A stretch of DNA of 64,000 bases from Myxococcota bacterium (GCA_029251165.1 JAQXDW010000142.1:80470-144469); one strand, 5' to 3'; shown: positions 34,446 through 43,660, counted from the stretch's first letter. The notes: generated from the letters alone by a model not told the origin. A program made the numbers and translations.

Positions 34446-36623
34446 ATGGAGCTAAAGCCCGGAGACATCGTCGGCGGCGTCTATCGGATCGAGCGTGCCG
34501 GACCGCAGGGTGGCATGGCGCAGATCTGGCGCTCCTGGCATCGTGGGCTGCGGACCTGGCATGCGCTGAAGATCCTCGGTCCAGAGTGGGCGGGAGATGC
34601 CGGTGTCTGGGAGCGCTTTGTCGAGGAGGGGCGTCTCCAGGCGTGGCACATCCATCCTCACATCGTCCGGGTCACCGATGTTGTCTACGACGAGCACCTC
34701 ACCGCGCTGGTGATGGACTGGGTGGAGGGTGAGGATCTCGAGCAGCGCCTGGAGAGTGGCCCCCTCTCTCGCTCAGAATCGGTCACCTGGATCCTCCAGC
34801 TCCTCGATGCGCTCGCGCTTGTTCACCGTCACGGCGTCGTCCACAGAGACCTCAAGCCGGCCAACCTGCTCATCGATGCCAGCGGCGCGCTGAAGCTGAC
34901 CGACTTCGGCATTGCCCGCACGAAGACCGGCAGCGGAACCCTCATCGGCGCTCGGATGGGGACACCAGACTACATGAGCCCCGAGCAGTGTCGAGATGCC
35001 TCGACCGTCGACAACCGCTCAGACCTCTACAGCGTCGGCGCGATCCTGTTCGAGCTGCTCACGGGACGACTCGCGACGCGGGAGAGCGGGCTGCTAGAGT
35101 CTGCTCCTGCCGATCTTCCCGCAGACCTCGCGCCGATCATCCAGACCGCCCTGCAGCCCGACCCGGCTGACCGCTACCCAGACGCCGACGCGCTCGCGGC
35201 TGCGCTGCTCGCCACCCGCACCCCGGCTGTGGCGGTTGTCTGTGAGGAAGACGAAGAGAACGAAGAAGACGCGCCAGCCGCTCCGATCTTCAGCCACACC
35301 GGCCTCCGCGAACACACAGAGCCAACCTCAGCATCCGGTCGCCGCAGCCGGCTCAGCGGGATGCTGCTGGCGCTGGTCGGCCTGGGACTTGGCGGCGCTG
35401 GTGGGGTCAGCGGTGCATGGATGGCGTGGGGAGACGCGGACGGTGACGGGCTGGGAGGCACCTCAGACGCCTGCCCGAGTCAGCCTGAAGACTTCGACGG
35501 CTTCGAGGATCGCGACGGCTGTCCAGAGCGAGACAACGACCGCGATGGAATCGTCGATGCCCGCGATCAGTGCCCAGATGTCGCAGAGGACGCCGATGGC
35601 CGAGACGACGCCGATGGCTGTCCAGACACAGACGACGACGGCGACGGACTGGCAGACGATGCAGACCGCTGCCCCACTCAGCCCGAGGACATCGACGGGT
35701 TCGAGGACGACGATGGCTGTCCAGAGCAAGACAACGACAACGACGGCGTCAGCGACGACCGCGATCGCTGCCCGCTGCGGCCTGAAGATGGTCCAGGACT
35801 CTTCGACGCCGATGGCTGCCCGGATCCCATGATCGCAGTCGGAACCAACCACAGCTGCGCCCTGTCCGCTCAAGGCACCACGGTATGCTGGGGTGACAAC
35901 GACGAGCGGACCCGCAGCCTCAGCGGCCTCTCGATGCTCTCTGCCGCCGCTGACCACACCTGCGGGCTCACCGATGCCGGCGCGGCCCGGTGCATCGGAT
36001 CAAGCGATGAGGGCGAGGCTGCCGATCAGGATGGACCGTTCTACTGGCTGGATACTGCCGAGCGGGCCACCTGCGGCATCACCGGGGCCGGCACCATCTC
36101 TTGCTGGGGTGCCGGGCCTGTGCTCCAGGGCATCCCAAGCGATGCAGACTTTGTCCGTCTCTCGCTGGGCAAGGACCACGCATGTGGCATCCATCGGAGC
36201 GGCGCCCTGACCTGCTGGGGCAGCGACAGCCACGCTCGTCTCGACGCCCCCGGTGGATTGTTCACCTCAGTGAGCGCCGGCTCCTGGCACACCTGCGGCA
36301 TCCGCCCGGGCGGAGAGCCCACCTGCTGGGGGTTCAACGGCAACGGCCAGACCCAGGCTCCCTCGGGTCGGTTCGTTGCTCTCGACTCCTCCCGCTTTCG
36401 CTCCTGTGGGATCCAGAGTGACAGCGGGCAGCTGGTGTGCTGGGGGCTGGGCTTCAACAATCCCGACGCTGCAGACACCGCTCTCCCCAGCGGGCTGGTC
36501 ACGCTGGCGCTGAGCAGCGAGCACGGCTGCGGACTCACCGGAGAAGGTGAGGTCATCTGCTGGGGAAGTGAGCGCTCAGCAGCTCACCCGCCCAGCATCC
36601 AGGCAATGCTGTACACCGAGTAG
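34446..36623 (+). CDS. Transmembrane Ser/Thr kinase with TSP3 repeats and RCC1-like propeller
   Basis: 725 residues. The kinase domain has an atypical glycine loop (RAGPQGGMAQIW), HALKIL with the ATP lysine, HRDLKPAN at 133-140, DFGIARTK and GTPDYMSPEQ. One transmembrane helix follows (about 303-328). The outside part starts with thrombospondin type 3-like, calcium-binding Asp repeats (about 330-455: DxDxDGxxDxxDxCP units). After it come about six RCC1-like repeats (about 460-720) of form H-SCALS...VCWG. RCC1 propellers bind proteins or carbohydrates, so this looks like a receptor kinase with a calcium-stiffened stalk. A 116-residue gene starts 3 bases after its stop. Confidence 0.9.
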   Translation: MELKPGDIVGGVYRIERAGPQGGMAQIWRSWHRGLRTWHALKILGPEWAGDAGVWERFVEEGRLQAWHIHPHIVRVTDVVYDEHLTALVMDWVEGEDLEQRLESGPLSRSESVTWILQLLDALALVHRHGVVHRDLKPANLLIDASGALKLTDFGIARTKTGSGTLIGARMGTPDYMSPEQCRDASTVDNRSDLYSVGAILFELLTGRLATRESGLLESAPADLPADLAPIIQTALQPDPADRYPDADALAAALLATRTPAVAVVCEEDEENEEDAPAAPIFSHTGLREHTEPTSASGRRSRLSGMLLALVGLGLGGAGGVSGAWMAWGDADGDGLGGTSDACPSQPEDFDGFEDRDGCPERDNDRDGIVDARDQCPDVAEDADGRDDADGCPDTDDDGDGLADDADRCPTQPEDIDGFEDDDGCPEQDNDNDGVSDDRDRCPLRPEDGPGLFDADGCPDPMIAVGTNHSCALSAQGTTVCWGDNDERTRSLSGLSMLSAAADHTCGLTDAGAARCIGSSDEGEAADQDGPFYWLDTAERATCGITGAGTISCWGAGPVLQGIPSDADFVRLSLGKDHACGIHRSGALTCWGSDSHARLDAPGGLFTSVSAGSWHTCGIRPGGEPTCWGFNGNGQTQAPSGRFVALDSSRFRSCGIQSDSGQLVCWGLGFNNPDAADTALPSGLVTLALSSEHGCGLTGEGEVICWGSERSAAHPPSIQAMLYTE

Positions 36624-36626
36624 CGC

Positions 36627-36977
36627 ATGCGACAACTGGATCCCCGGATAAAGGGGTGCATGGTTCTCCGCGATGCCCTGCTCGATGCTGTTCGCCCTGA
36701 GTCCTTCCGAGACCGGATCAGACTCCGGCTGTCTGGCGGATACACCGCCGTTCAGGTCTTCCACCGTCTCCCCGAGGCGATGCAGCAGTCCCTGATGGAG
36801 GGCGCCGTCAGCAAGAGCGCCGGCAGCCACCAGGCCATCAGCACCCTCCAGGTGACCATGGATGCAATGGTCCGAGAGGGCCTCCTCCGACGCCAGACCT
36901 CCGAGCTCCAGACCGACGATGGCAGGGGCCCCAGAGCGGTGATGGTAGACGTCTACCGAATCGCCAGTCGGCGATAG
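36627..36977 (+). CDS. Small helical protein, possible winged-helix
   Basis: 116 residues, no family recognised. The fold appears all-helical then stranded: ALLDAVRPESFRDRIRLRLS, a helix-turn-helix-like VFHRLPEAMQQSLMEG, QAISTLQVTMDAMVREGLLRR, which resembles the recognition-helix and wing entrance of winged-helix proteins, and VMVDVYRIASR. The ATG at 36627 is 3 bases after the kinase stop, so it is probably in the same operon; an internal ATG at 36660 is an alternative. It could be a small DNA-binding partner or substrate of the kinase, but that is speculation. Confidence 0.6.
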   Translation: MRQLDPRIKGCMVLRDALLDAVRPESFRDRIRLRLSGGYTAVQVFHRLPEAMQQSLMEGAVSKSAGSHQAISTLQVTMDAMVREGLLRRQTSELQTDDGRGPRAVMVDVYRIASRR

Positions 36978-37066
36978 TCCCCCGAGAAAGATCAAGATTT
37001 CTTTATGGGGGGGGTATTCCTCTGCGCGACTGATTCCGACCTTGAAGGTGTGTAGGGAGGTACATC

Positions 37067-38695
37067 ATGCGTCGATTCAGCGTTCTTTTTCTCATCACCG
37101 GTTGTGCAGTTCAGGGTGAGACCGACATCCAGATTCAGGCTGCCCAGGGCAGCATTGCAGACACCGAGGCTCCAGTGATCACAATCCTCTCTCCGAACCG
37201 AGGAGAGTGGGGCGGCGAGGGTGACATCATGGTCACTGGCGAGCTCACTGACGCTGGCGGCATCGCAGCGGCCACCATCAACGGCATCGAGATTCCGATG
37301 CAGAACGGCGAGCAGAACCAGGCGTTCGTCGCTCCGGTAAGCCTCGCCCCCGGCATCAACACCGTCGTGCTCACTGCAACCGACGCCTCCGGCAACATCT
37401 CCGAGAGTCGCCTCTCGGTCATGGGTGGTCAGGCGATGCCCATCGAGACGAAGATCCGCAAGGCCAGCGTTGTTGAAATCAACAACCCGATGTTTGACAT
37501 GGTCACGGCGCCCCTGAGCAACAACATGGGGAACCGCGAGCTGATCATGGACAGCGTCGGTCAGGACACCTGGTCGGACTGCGCAGTCTTCGAGGGCACC
37601 GTCGACAGCATCCTGCTGGGCGATGCCATCGTCGCCGTGACCCCCGGAGAAGACGGCCTCAACGTCGCCGTTTCCTTCTCCTCTGTGTCTGCGGGATACA
37701 GCGGTACTGCCGACATCTGCGGCATCGAGGAAGACTTCTCGGTCACCATCTCCAACCCCACTCCCTTCTACTCCGCGATCGTCTCGCTGTCGGTCGAAGA
37801 TGGTGCGCTCGTCGCCTCGGTTGACGAGAGCTACATGGACATGACCGACGCGGTGATGACCTCCAACGTCGACGGCGACCTGGCAGACCATGGCATGACC
37901 CTGGCAGACATCGGCATCGACGAGATGATCGGCACGATGATCGCTGGCTCCATGGACACCATGATGCCGCAGGCCCTGCCCACCGCGATCGACTCGCTCA
38001 TCCCCGACGGCATCGGCATCGAGGGCTTCGGCGCCTCGGAGATCAGCTACACCATGGAGGGAGTCCGCACCGATGCAGACGGCATGGGCATCGCTTACTC
38101 CGCCGAGGTCTCTCAGGACGAAGACGCAGTGAACATGGCACCGGGTGCAATCTACATCCCGGTCCGAGGTGGCGGCCGCCACACCGACGAAGCGATTGTC
38201 ATGAGCTCTACGGTCAACCTGATGAACCGGGCCATCCACACCGCCTGGGAGAGCGGCGACGTGACCGCAGTGGTCAACGCCGAGGACAAGGGCATCACCG
38301 TCTCTACCTGGACGACCATGCCCCCCGTGATTCAGCCCGGCGAGGAGACCACCATCAACATCGGTGAGATGCACGTCGCACTGAACGACGAGGACAGCCT
38401 GGTCACCCGCTACAGCGTGCAGGCCTCCGCAGACATCAGCTTCGACGTCGACGAGTCCGGCAACCCCATCATGGTCGCAACCCTGAACGACTGGCACGGC
38501 ACCCTGCTGGACGGTGTGGAGAACACGGCGCTGGACAGCGAGATCGCTGAGGTTGTCCAGGCCACCTTCGACGCTGCCCTCCCCAACTTCGCCGGCCAGC
38601 AGTCCGCCGCTGCCGACATGGAGTCCACCACCGAGGTGACCGGCAACAACAACGACTGGGTGAGCACCTCCTACACGGTCAACAACGGGGAGTAA
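37067..38695 (+). CDS. Lipoprotein with N-terminal Ig/cadherin-like domain, unknown function
   Basis: 542 residues. GGGAGG lies upstream of the ATG at 37067. The signal MRRFSVLFLITGC has Cys13 as lipid site. Residues about 35-125 form an Ig/cadherin-like domain of the type seen in secreted proteins (TEAPVITILSPNRGEWGGEGDIMVTGEL, GINTVVLTATDASGN). The remaining 400 residues are acidic, rich in Gly, Met and Asp, with amphipathic strands and one long helical stretch (HGMTLADIGIDEMIGTMIAG). This alternation vaguely recalls tubular lipid-binding (TULIP/BPI) proteins, but I cannot confirm it. Probably extracytoplasmic. Independent promoter likely. Confidence 0.75.
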   Translation: MRRFSVLFLITGCAVQGETDIQIQAAQGSIADTEAPVITILSPNRGEWGGEGDIMVTGELTDAGGIAAATINGIEIPMQNGEQNQAFVAPVSLAPGINTVVLTATDASGNISESRLSVMGGQAMPIETKIRKASVVEINNPMFDMVTAPLSNNMGNRELIMDSVGQDTWSDCAVFEGTVDSILLGDAIVAVTPGEDGLNVAVSFSSVSAGYSGTADICGIEEDFSVTISNPTPFYSAIVSLSVEDGALVASVDESYMDMTDAVMTSNVDGDLADHGMTLADIGIDEMIGTMIAGSMDTMMPQALPTAIDSLIPDGIGIEGFGASEISYTMEGVRTDADGMGIAYSAEVSQDEDAVNMAPGAIYIPVRGGGRHTDEAIVMSSTVNLMNRAIHTAWESGDVTAVVNAEDKGITVSTWTTMPPVIQPGEETTINIGEMHVALNDEDSLVTRYSVQASADISFDVDESGNPIMVATLNDWHGTLLDGVENTALDSEIAEVVQATFDAALPNFAGQQSAAADMESTTEVTGNNNDWVSTSYTVNNGE

Positions 38696-38760
38696 GCGGG
38701 CCGCAGCCGCTCCTGCACAGGAGCGGCACCATCGTTTCACACCACCTCCACATCACCTCC

Positions 38761-38796
38761 ACAGCCTGTTCGCACTCCGCGGACAGGCTGTTTTCT
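38761..38796 (+). terminator. Rho-independent terminator between two lipoprotein genes
   Basis: Inverted repeat ACAGCCTGT (38761-38769) / ACAGGCTGT (38783-38791) followed by TTTTCT. It lies 65 bases after the stop at 38695 and immediately before the ribosome-binding site of the next gene. Confidence 0.6.
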
Positions 38797-38808
38797 GTGG
38801 AGATACTC

Positions 38809-39528
38809 ATGAAGAACACGTTCCTTTTTCCAGCCCTCTTCCTCGTCGGCTGTCATGAATTTGAGGGAGAGCTGAGCACCCTCGGGTTCATCAGCGACCT
38901 CATCATTCGTCCATACCAGCACTGGAGTCCAGCACACGGCGTCGCTGCGGACAGCCCGATGGAGATCATGGCGGTGAGCATCATCGGGGTGGAGTCGGAG
39001 GAGCGTCCGGAGGTTGAGGCATCTGCCTCCGGCTCCCTCATCGCGCTGGATAAGACCACCGGCGACATCGCGCTGACCGGCTCGGCTGGAGATCACGGGC
39101 GGCTGGAGTTCTGGGGAGAGGCCCGCGACCGGTTCTCGGTGCGGTTTGTTGCGCCGGCAGGTGTCGCGCTCTACCCCCCGGAGGGAGACCTCGCGCTGTC
39201 GGAGGTTCTCCTGAAGGCGGCCACACCGGTCGCGCTCTCCCCCGAGATCCACGACGCCTGGGGACAGCCGCTCGGCTGGTCACCGGAGCAGCTGGAGGTC
39301 TCAGGCTGCGGCGCGTCGGTCACAGCGAGCGGCAGCATCCTTCTTGATGGAGAGGACTGCACCCTCACAATCAGCCTCGACGGACTTCCGCTGGAGACCA
39401 TCTCGATCGCGGCAGTCGAGGAAGAGGATGTCCTGCCTGGAGATGAACCGGCGTCCTGGATGGCGCTGTATGGTGACGACGATCAGGAGCGCCAGCCAGA
39501 GACAACATCGATGATCAGCGCACCGTAG
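38809..39528 (+). CDS. Lipoprotein, unknown function
   Basis: 239 residues from the ATG at 38809 (GGAG upstream); a GTG 12 bases earlier is less likely. The signal MKNTFLFPALFLVGC has Cys15 as lipid site. The mature part is beta-rich with Ig-like strands (ASASGSLIALDKTTGDIALTG; DRFSVRFVAPAGVALYPP) and two Cys flanking a SGC...GEDC segment, possibly a disulfide. No family recognised. The final 46 bases overlap the 3' end of the convergent RecQ-fusion gene. Confidence 0.7.
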   Translation: MKNTFLFPALFLVGCHEFEGELSTLGFISDLIIRPYQHWSPAHGVAADSPMEIMAVSIIGVESEERPEVEASASGSLIALDKTTGDIALTGSAGDHGRLEFWGEARDRFSVRFVAPAGVALYPPEGDLALSEVLLKAATPVALSPEIHDAWGQPLGWSPEQLEVSGCGASVTASGSILLDGEDCTLTISLDGLPLETISIAAVEEEDVLPGDEPASWMALYGDDDQERQPETTSMISAP

Positions 39529-42446
39529 CGGCGCACGCGCTTCTCTCCCATACCGGAGACCTCAGCGAGCGCCGCGAGGCTGGTCGGCCGCTGAGCAGCA
39601 ATCTGCTCCAGGACCCCGTCGGGGATGATCGCGCTGCTCGTGCAGCCCTCGGCCCGGGCAACCTGCGCACGCGCAGTAGAGAGCGCAGCGAGGAGACCGG
39701 CGTCGACTGGCAGAGGGCGGACATGGGACAGCAGCCGCAGCCGCCCCTGAAGTTCAGGGAAGATCATCGTGAATTCGTCGGTGCCATGCCGCATGATGCG
39801 GTCGCCCAGCGGGGTCAGGGACAGCTCGCGATAGGTGTGCTCGCGCCCCCGAACGGAGCGGGTGGTGTAGATGGCCCGGACAGCCCCGGCATGGACAAGC
39901 TCGGTCAGCAGCTTCTGGATGTCGCGGGTCTTCCAGTCGCTGAGGATTCCGTGGGTCGAGAGGCGATCAAACCGAAAGCTGCGCACGGACTTGTCGTTGG
40001 AGCCGGTGGCGACCCGCGCGATCATGTTGCTGGAGAACGGCTTCTTCATCCGCGCCATGCACGCCAGCAGCTTGCGAACTGCGAGGGCCTGATCCTCAGA
40101 CAGCGGGAGCGGCTCGCGGGTCAGCGGGCGGCCTTCTCGACAGGCATCGCAGGTGCCGCAGCGCTCCCAGGGCGCTTGCTGACCGAAATACTCCAGGAGA
40201 TATCGACGCCGACAGCCCGCGCGAACATAGTCGACCAGCAGAGCGAGCTTGGCGTACTCCTGCTCTCGGCGCTTCTGGATGGCCGCTTCGTTGAGCAGCA
40301 GTCCCTCTCCAGGCTTGAGGATCTCCAGTCCGACTCGGGGATCTTCGTCTTCGCCAGACAGCCGACGCACATACCCCTCGCGCTGGAGGGTGTAGATGCA
40401 GCTGAGCGCCTGACGCTCGCTGGCATCGGCGGGCATCCCTCGGAGGAGCTCTCGCGGCTCGACCCAGACCTCCGGCGTGCTCGCACTCCGCAGCACGCTC
40501 CACACCCCCCGAACGAACGCCGCCGGAGGATTGCCCGCTCGAATAAAGAACTCCTGGGTGCGCTGATCGGACTCTCGGAAGAACAAGGCGATCCGGCTCT
40601 CTTTGCCATCCCGGCCCGCGCGGCCGATCTCCTGATAGTAAGCCTCAACCGTGCCAGGCATCTCCCAGTGAATGATGGTCCGGACGTTGGGCTTGTCTAC
40701 GCCCATGCCGAAGGCGTTGGTGGCCACCACGACAGGGTGAGTACCGGCCATGAAGCCGTCTTGTACAGCGGTGCGATGGTCGTGCTCCATGCCGCCGTGG
40801 TAGGTCGCGGCTGCGATGCCGTTGTCGTGGAGGATCTCCGCGACTTTCTCGACGTTCTTGCGGGTCGCGCAGTAGACCAGGGCGGGTGTGGTCGCGGCAA
40901 GCTCCACCAGGCGCCGCTTCTTGTCCTTGAGCTTGGGCGTCTCGATGACCTCCAGCAGCAGGTTGTCTCGATCGAAGCCCGTGACGAAGCGCCGGGCACT
41001 CGGGATTCCGAGGGTAGCGAGGATGTCGTTCTGGACGCGAGGAGTGGCGGTAGCGGTCAGAGCCACGCAGGTCACCCCGCCCAGCGCGACCCGGATCTCG
41101 CCCAGGCGCAGGTAGTCTGGTCGGAAGTCATGCCCCCACTGAGACAGGCAGTGCGCCTCATCGATCGCCAGCAGGCGGATATCGACGGCACTCAGCGCTG
41201 CGAGGAAGACCGGAGAGAACCGCTCCGGTGCGACATAGACCAGCTCCCACTCCCCTCGCTGTAGCTGACCGATGCGGGCGGATCGCTCTGCGGGAGAGAG
41301 GGTGGAATTGATGAAGGTCGCCTTGATGCCGCGCGCGACCAAGCCGTCGACCTGATCCTTCATCAAGGAGAGCAGCGGCGAGACGACCAGGGTGGTCCCG
41401 CCCCGCGCCAGCGCTGGGAGCTGGTAGCAGAGCGACTTGCCCGCACCGGTCGGCATCACGACCAGGGTGTCTTCTCCGGCGGTGACCGTGGCGATGACAT
41501 CGCGCTGGCCGGTACGAAACGCCGACAGCCCCAGCCGGTCCTGGAGAAGTGCCTCAAGATCAACGCTGACTTCTGGGACACGCTGCGCAGCTGGGACACG
41601 CTGCGCAGCTGAAGCACGCTGCGCATCTGGGACACGCTGTGCAGCGGGGACACGCTGCAGCGGCGGTGAATCGGGGGACAGCGGTCGATCCGACTCACGC
41701 GGCGCAGGAGGCTCGGACGCATCCGGGCGATCCCACCACGGCGGAGCCTCCTCCGCGAGGATGGTGCCCTCCAGGTAAGCCCCCTCCAGCTTCGCTCCGG
41801 ACAGCTCAGCATCTTCCAGCCGCGCATCCTCCAGCTCCGCTTCGTCGAGGTCGGCACCAGAGAGATCCGCACCGGTCAGATCGGCGCCCCTCAGGTACGC
41901 CCCCTGGAGACGAGCACCAGAGAGATCCGCACCGGAGAGATCCGCGCGATGCAGCTCCGCGCGGATGAGGCTCGCGCCACGGAGCGTGGCCCCGGCGAGG
42001 ATCGCATCCTCCAGGTCTGCGCCCTGCAGCCGCGCACCGTTGAGGTCAACGTCAGAGAGGTCTGCCCCCTGAAGCTCGACCCGCTGGAGCGAGGCTGTGG
42101 TCAGGCTCGCACCGGACAGACGGGCGCGAGGAAGGCGAGCATCGCGCATAGAGACGTCACGCAGATCGGCATCACGCAGGTCGGCCCCACCCAGCCACGC
42201 CCCAGAGAGGTCTGCGCCCTGGAGCAGCACACCCCGGAGGCTCGCCTTGCCGAGATCCACCTCGCAGAGCCACGCCCGAGAGAAATCCAGTCCGAGTACC
42301 GGGCGCTTCTCACGAACGTACCGCTGCAGCAGCGCGCCTTTCTCGCGTGCGGTCATCCCGTGGTGGGGAGCTGGAAGTGCCTCGTAGCCCATTGACTGCA
42401 ATGGTATCGCGGTCGCAGGCCTCAATGATGGACGGTTTCTGTCCAT
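39483..42446 (-). CDS. recQ: Pentapeptide-repeat domain fused to RecQ-type DNA helicase
   Basis: 987 residues. Residues about 52-230 are tandem pentapeptides of form A(D/N/R)L-x-x (LQGADLSGAWLGGADLRDADL-type), about 35 units. That is enough for a full right-handed beta-helix like Qnr/MfpA. A linker of QRVPAA-type repeats (about 265-300) leads to a complete RecQ: Walker A PTGAGKS with K337, IDEAHCLSQWGHDFR, helicase C motifs with FGMGVDKPNVR and GRAGRDG, a Cys4 zinc motif (CRRRYLL...CGTCDAC), an RQC winged helix, and a C-terminal HRDC domain. All motor motifs look intact. The start is uncertain: ATG at 42446 is the longest; in-frame ATGs at 42392 and 42356 also keep the repeats. Divergent from an FHA gene. 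Confidence 0.9.
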   Translation of the reverse strand: MDRNRPSLRPATAIPLQSMGYEALPAPHHGMTAREKGALLQRYVREKRPVLGLDFSRAWLCEVDLGKASLRGVLLQGADLSGAWLGGADLRDADLRDVSMRDARLPRARLSGASLTTASLQRVELQGADLSDVDLNGARLQGADLEDAILAGATLRGASLIRAELHRADLSGADLSGARLQGAYLRGADLTGADLSGADLDEAELEDARLEDAELSGAKLEGAYLEGTILAEEAPPWWDRPDASEPPAPRESDRPLSPDSPPLQRVPAAQRVPDAQRASAAQRVPAAQRVPEVSVDLEALLQDRLGLSAFRTGQRDVIATVTAGEDTLVVMPTGAGKSLCYQLPALARGGTTLVVSPLLSLMKDQVDGLVARGIKATFINSTLSPAERSARIGQLQRGEWELVYVAPERFSPVFLAALSAVDIRLLAIDEAHCLSQWGHDFRPDYLRLGEIRVALGGVTCVALTATATPRVQNDILATLGIPSARRFVTGFDRDNLLLEVIETPKLKDKKRRLVELAATTPALVYCATRKNVEKVAEILHDNGIAAATYHGGMEHDHRTAVQDGFMAGTHPVVVATNAFGMGVDKPNVRTIIHWEMPGTVEAYYQEIGRAGRDGKESRIALFFRESDQRTQEFFIRAGNPPAAFVRGVWSVLRSASTPEVWVEPRELLRGMPADASERQALSCIYTLQREGYVRRLSGEDEDPRVGLEILKPGEGLLLNEAAIQKRREQEYAKLALLVDYVRAGCRRRYLLEYFGQQAPWERCGTCDACREGRPLTREPLPLSEDQALAVRKLLACMARMKKPFSSNMIARVATGSNDKSVRSFRFDRLSTHGILSDWKTRDIQKLLTELVHAGAVRAIYTTRSVRGREHTYRELSLTPLGDRIMRHGTDEFTMIFPELQGRLRLLSHVRPLPVDAGLLAALSTARAQVARAEGCTSSAIIPDGVLEQIAAQRPTSLAALAEVSGMGEKRVRRYGALIIDVVSGWRS
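41575..41662 (-). repeat. 18-bp tandem repeat encoding the fusion linker
   Basis: Two identical 18-bp units (41575-41592, 41593-41610) and about three diverged ones. In frame on the minus strand they encode six-residue QRVPAA-type repeats joining the pentapeptide domain to the helicase. Copy-number change would alter linker length only. Confidence 0.85.
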
Positions 42447-42515
42447 TCCATGCGATGCCGTTCTATGGTCACCACACTGTCACTCCCCGAAATGAGGATG
42501 AGCTACGTTAGCCGT

Positions 42516-43430
42516 ATGTCTCCATATGTGATCTTCCAGCTCCCCAGCGGGGAGCTGGTCAAGGCCACACCCGGGTCCATTCTGGGCAGGCTCTCCTCCG
42601 CGTCCGTTCGCATCGATGACCCTCGGGTCTCCGAGGCACACGCACTCGTCAGCCTGCGTGGCAGCGAGCTGAAGCTGCTCACCCTCCGGGGCTCAATCCG
42701 GGTCGACGGCCGCCGCGACGCAGACGTCATCCTCGAGGCCGGGCTCCGCATACAGCTTGCCCGTGGGGTCGAGCTGAAGGTGGTCGCTGTCGAGCTGCCG
42801 TCCTCGATGACCGCGCTCCAGCTCTACTCTCAGGGCAAGACATTCGGCGATGCCGTCGAGCTGACCCGCTCGGTCTACGCCATCATGCCGCAGCCCGAGC
42901 CCCGGATCGTGCCACGCTACGTGCAGGGTGCGCCAGCACATGTCTGGAACACCTCGGATGGGTGGTGCATCCGACTCGGGGAGGGCGAGCGGGTCCAGCT
43001 GGAGGCCGGCGCAACCTTCGCGGTCGCCGGTTTTACCGTCGCGGTCGTCTCTCTGCCGCTGCCGGAAGCCGGCATGACCGAGACGGTCTTCTCCGAGCGA
43101 GGCTACACCACCCTCCAGATCATCGACCGCGACGGCACCATTCACATCCACGCCACAGGCCACGCCTCGCTGGTTCTCAACGGCAAGCCCGCTCAGATCA
43201 TCAGCGAGCTGATCAGCATGGAGGTCCTGGCCCCCTGGTACGTGGTCGCTGGAGAGATCTGGCCGAGGACAAGAGACCTCAAGGTCCTCCGCCGCAACTG
43301 GGATCAGTGCCTCAACCGCCTGCGCAAGAAGCTGCGAGAAGGAGGTATCCGAGACAACCTCGTCAATGCAGATGGAACCGGCAACATTGAGCTGTTTCTG
43401 CTGCCTGGAGATGCCGCCAGTCTGGGATGA
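42516..43430 (+). CDS. FHA domain protein with C-terminal winged helix
   Basis: 304 residues from the ATG at 42516; ATGs at 42492 and 42498 are alternatives. The N-terminal FHA-like beta sandwich (about 1-90) has ILGRLSSASVRIDDPRVSEAHALVSLRG, matching the GR...S..H core that reads phosphothreonine. The middle is mostly strands. The last 80 residues (WYVVAGEIWPRTRDLKVLRRNWDQCLNRLRKKLREGG) match the OmpR/trans_reg_C-like winged helix often fused to FHA in myxobacteria. It is therefore a likely phosphorylation-responsive DNA-binding protein, plausible as a reader for the Hanks kinases in this region. Divergent from the RecQ fusion; their starts are about 70 bases apart. Confidence 0.85.
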   Translation: MSPYVIFQLPSGELVKATPGSILGRLSSASVRIDDPRVSEAHALVSLRGSELKLLTLRGSIRVDGRRDADVILEAGLRIQLARGVELKVVAVELPSSMTALQLYSQGKTFGDAVELTRSVYAIMPQPEPRIVPRYVQGAPAHVWNTSDGWCIRLGEGERVQLEAGATFAVAGFTVAVVSLPLPEAGMTETVFSERGYTTLQIIDRDGTIHIHATGHASLVLNGKPAQIISELISMEVLAPWYVVAGEIWPRTRDLKVLRRNWDQCLNRLRKKLREGGIRDNLVNADGTGNIELFLLPGDAASLG

Positions 43431-43660
43431 TTGTCCGGATCTCGGCGCCGCCCGCTCAGCCCAACGCTCCCGGCTCATGCCCCGCACTCGCCAAGAAACG
43501 GCTTGGTGGTGGGAGCCGCCTGGAAGCGCACCGCACTGGCGCATCTACAGGCTGAATGTTGAGCACCCGGCAGCTGCCCACACTCATCGCAAGGACTCCG
43601 GAACGCAGCGAGCGGACACTGATCCCGGAGGTGTCTTCGACATCGCGATGACCATCCTGC

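Noticed and set aside
36979..37014. A C5/G8 hairpin with an inner AGAAA/TTTCT stem after the small winged-helix-like gene.
   Set aside because: Long internal bulges and no T-run; too weak to call a terminator.
25081..37046. A shared 13-mer (ATTCCGACCTTGA) upstream of the lipoprotein genes at 25153 and 37067, with a similar version before 11595.
   Set aside because: Repeated 13-mers are expected by chance in 64 kb; no consistent spacing to a start or promoter element was found.
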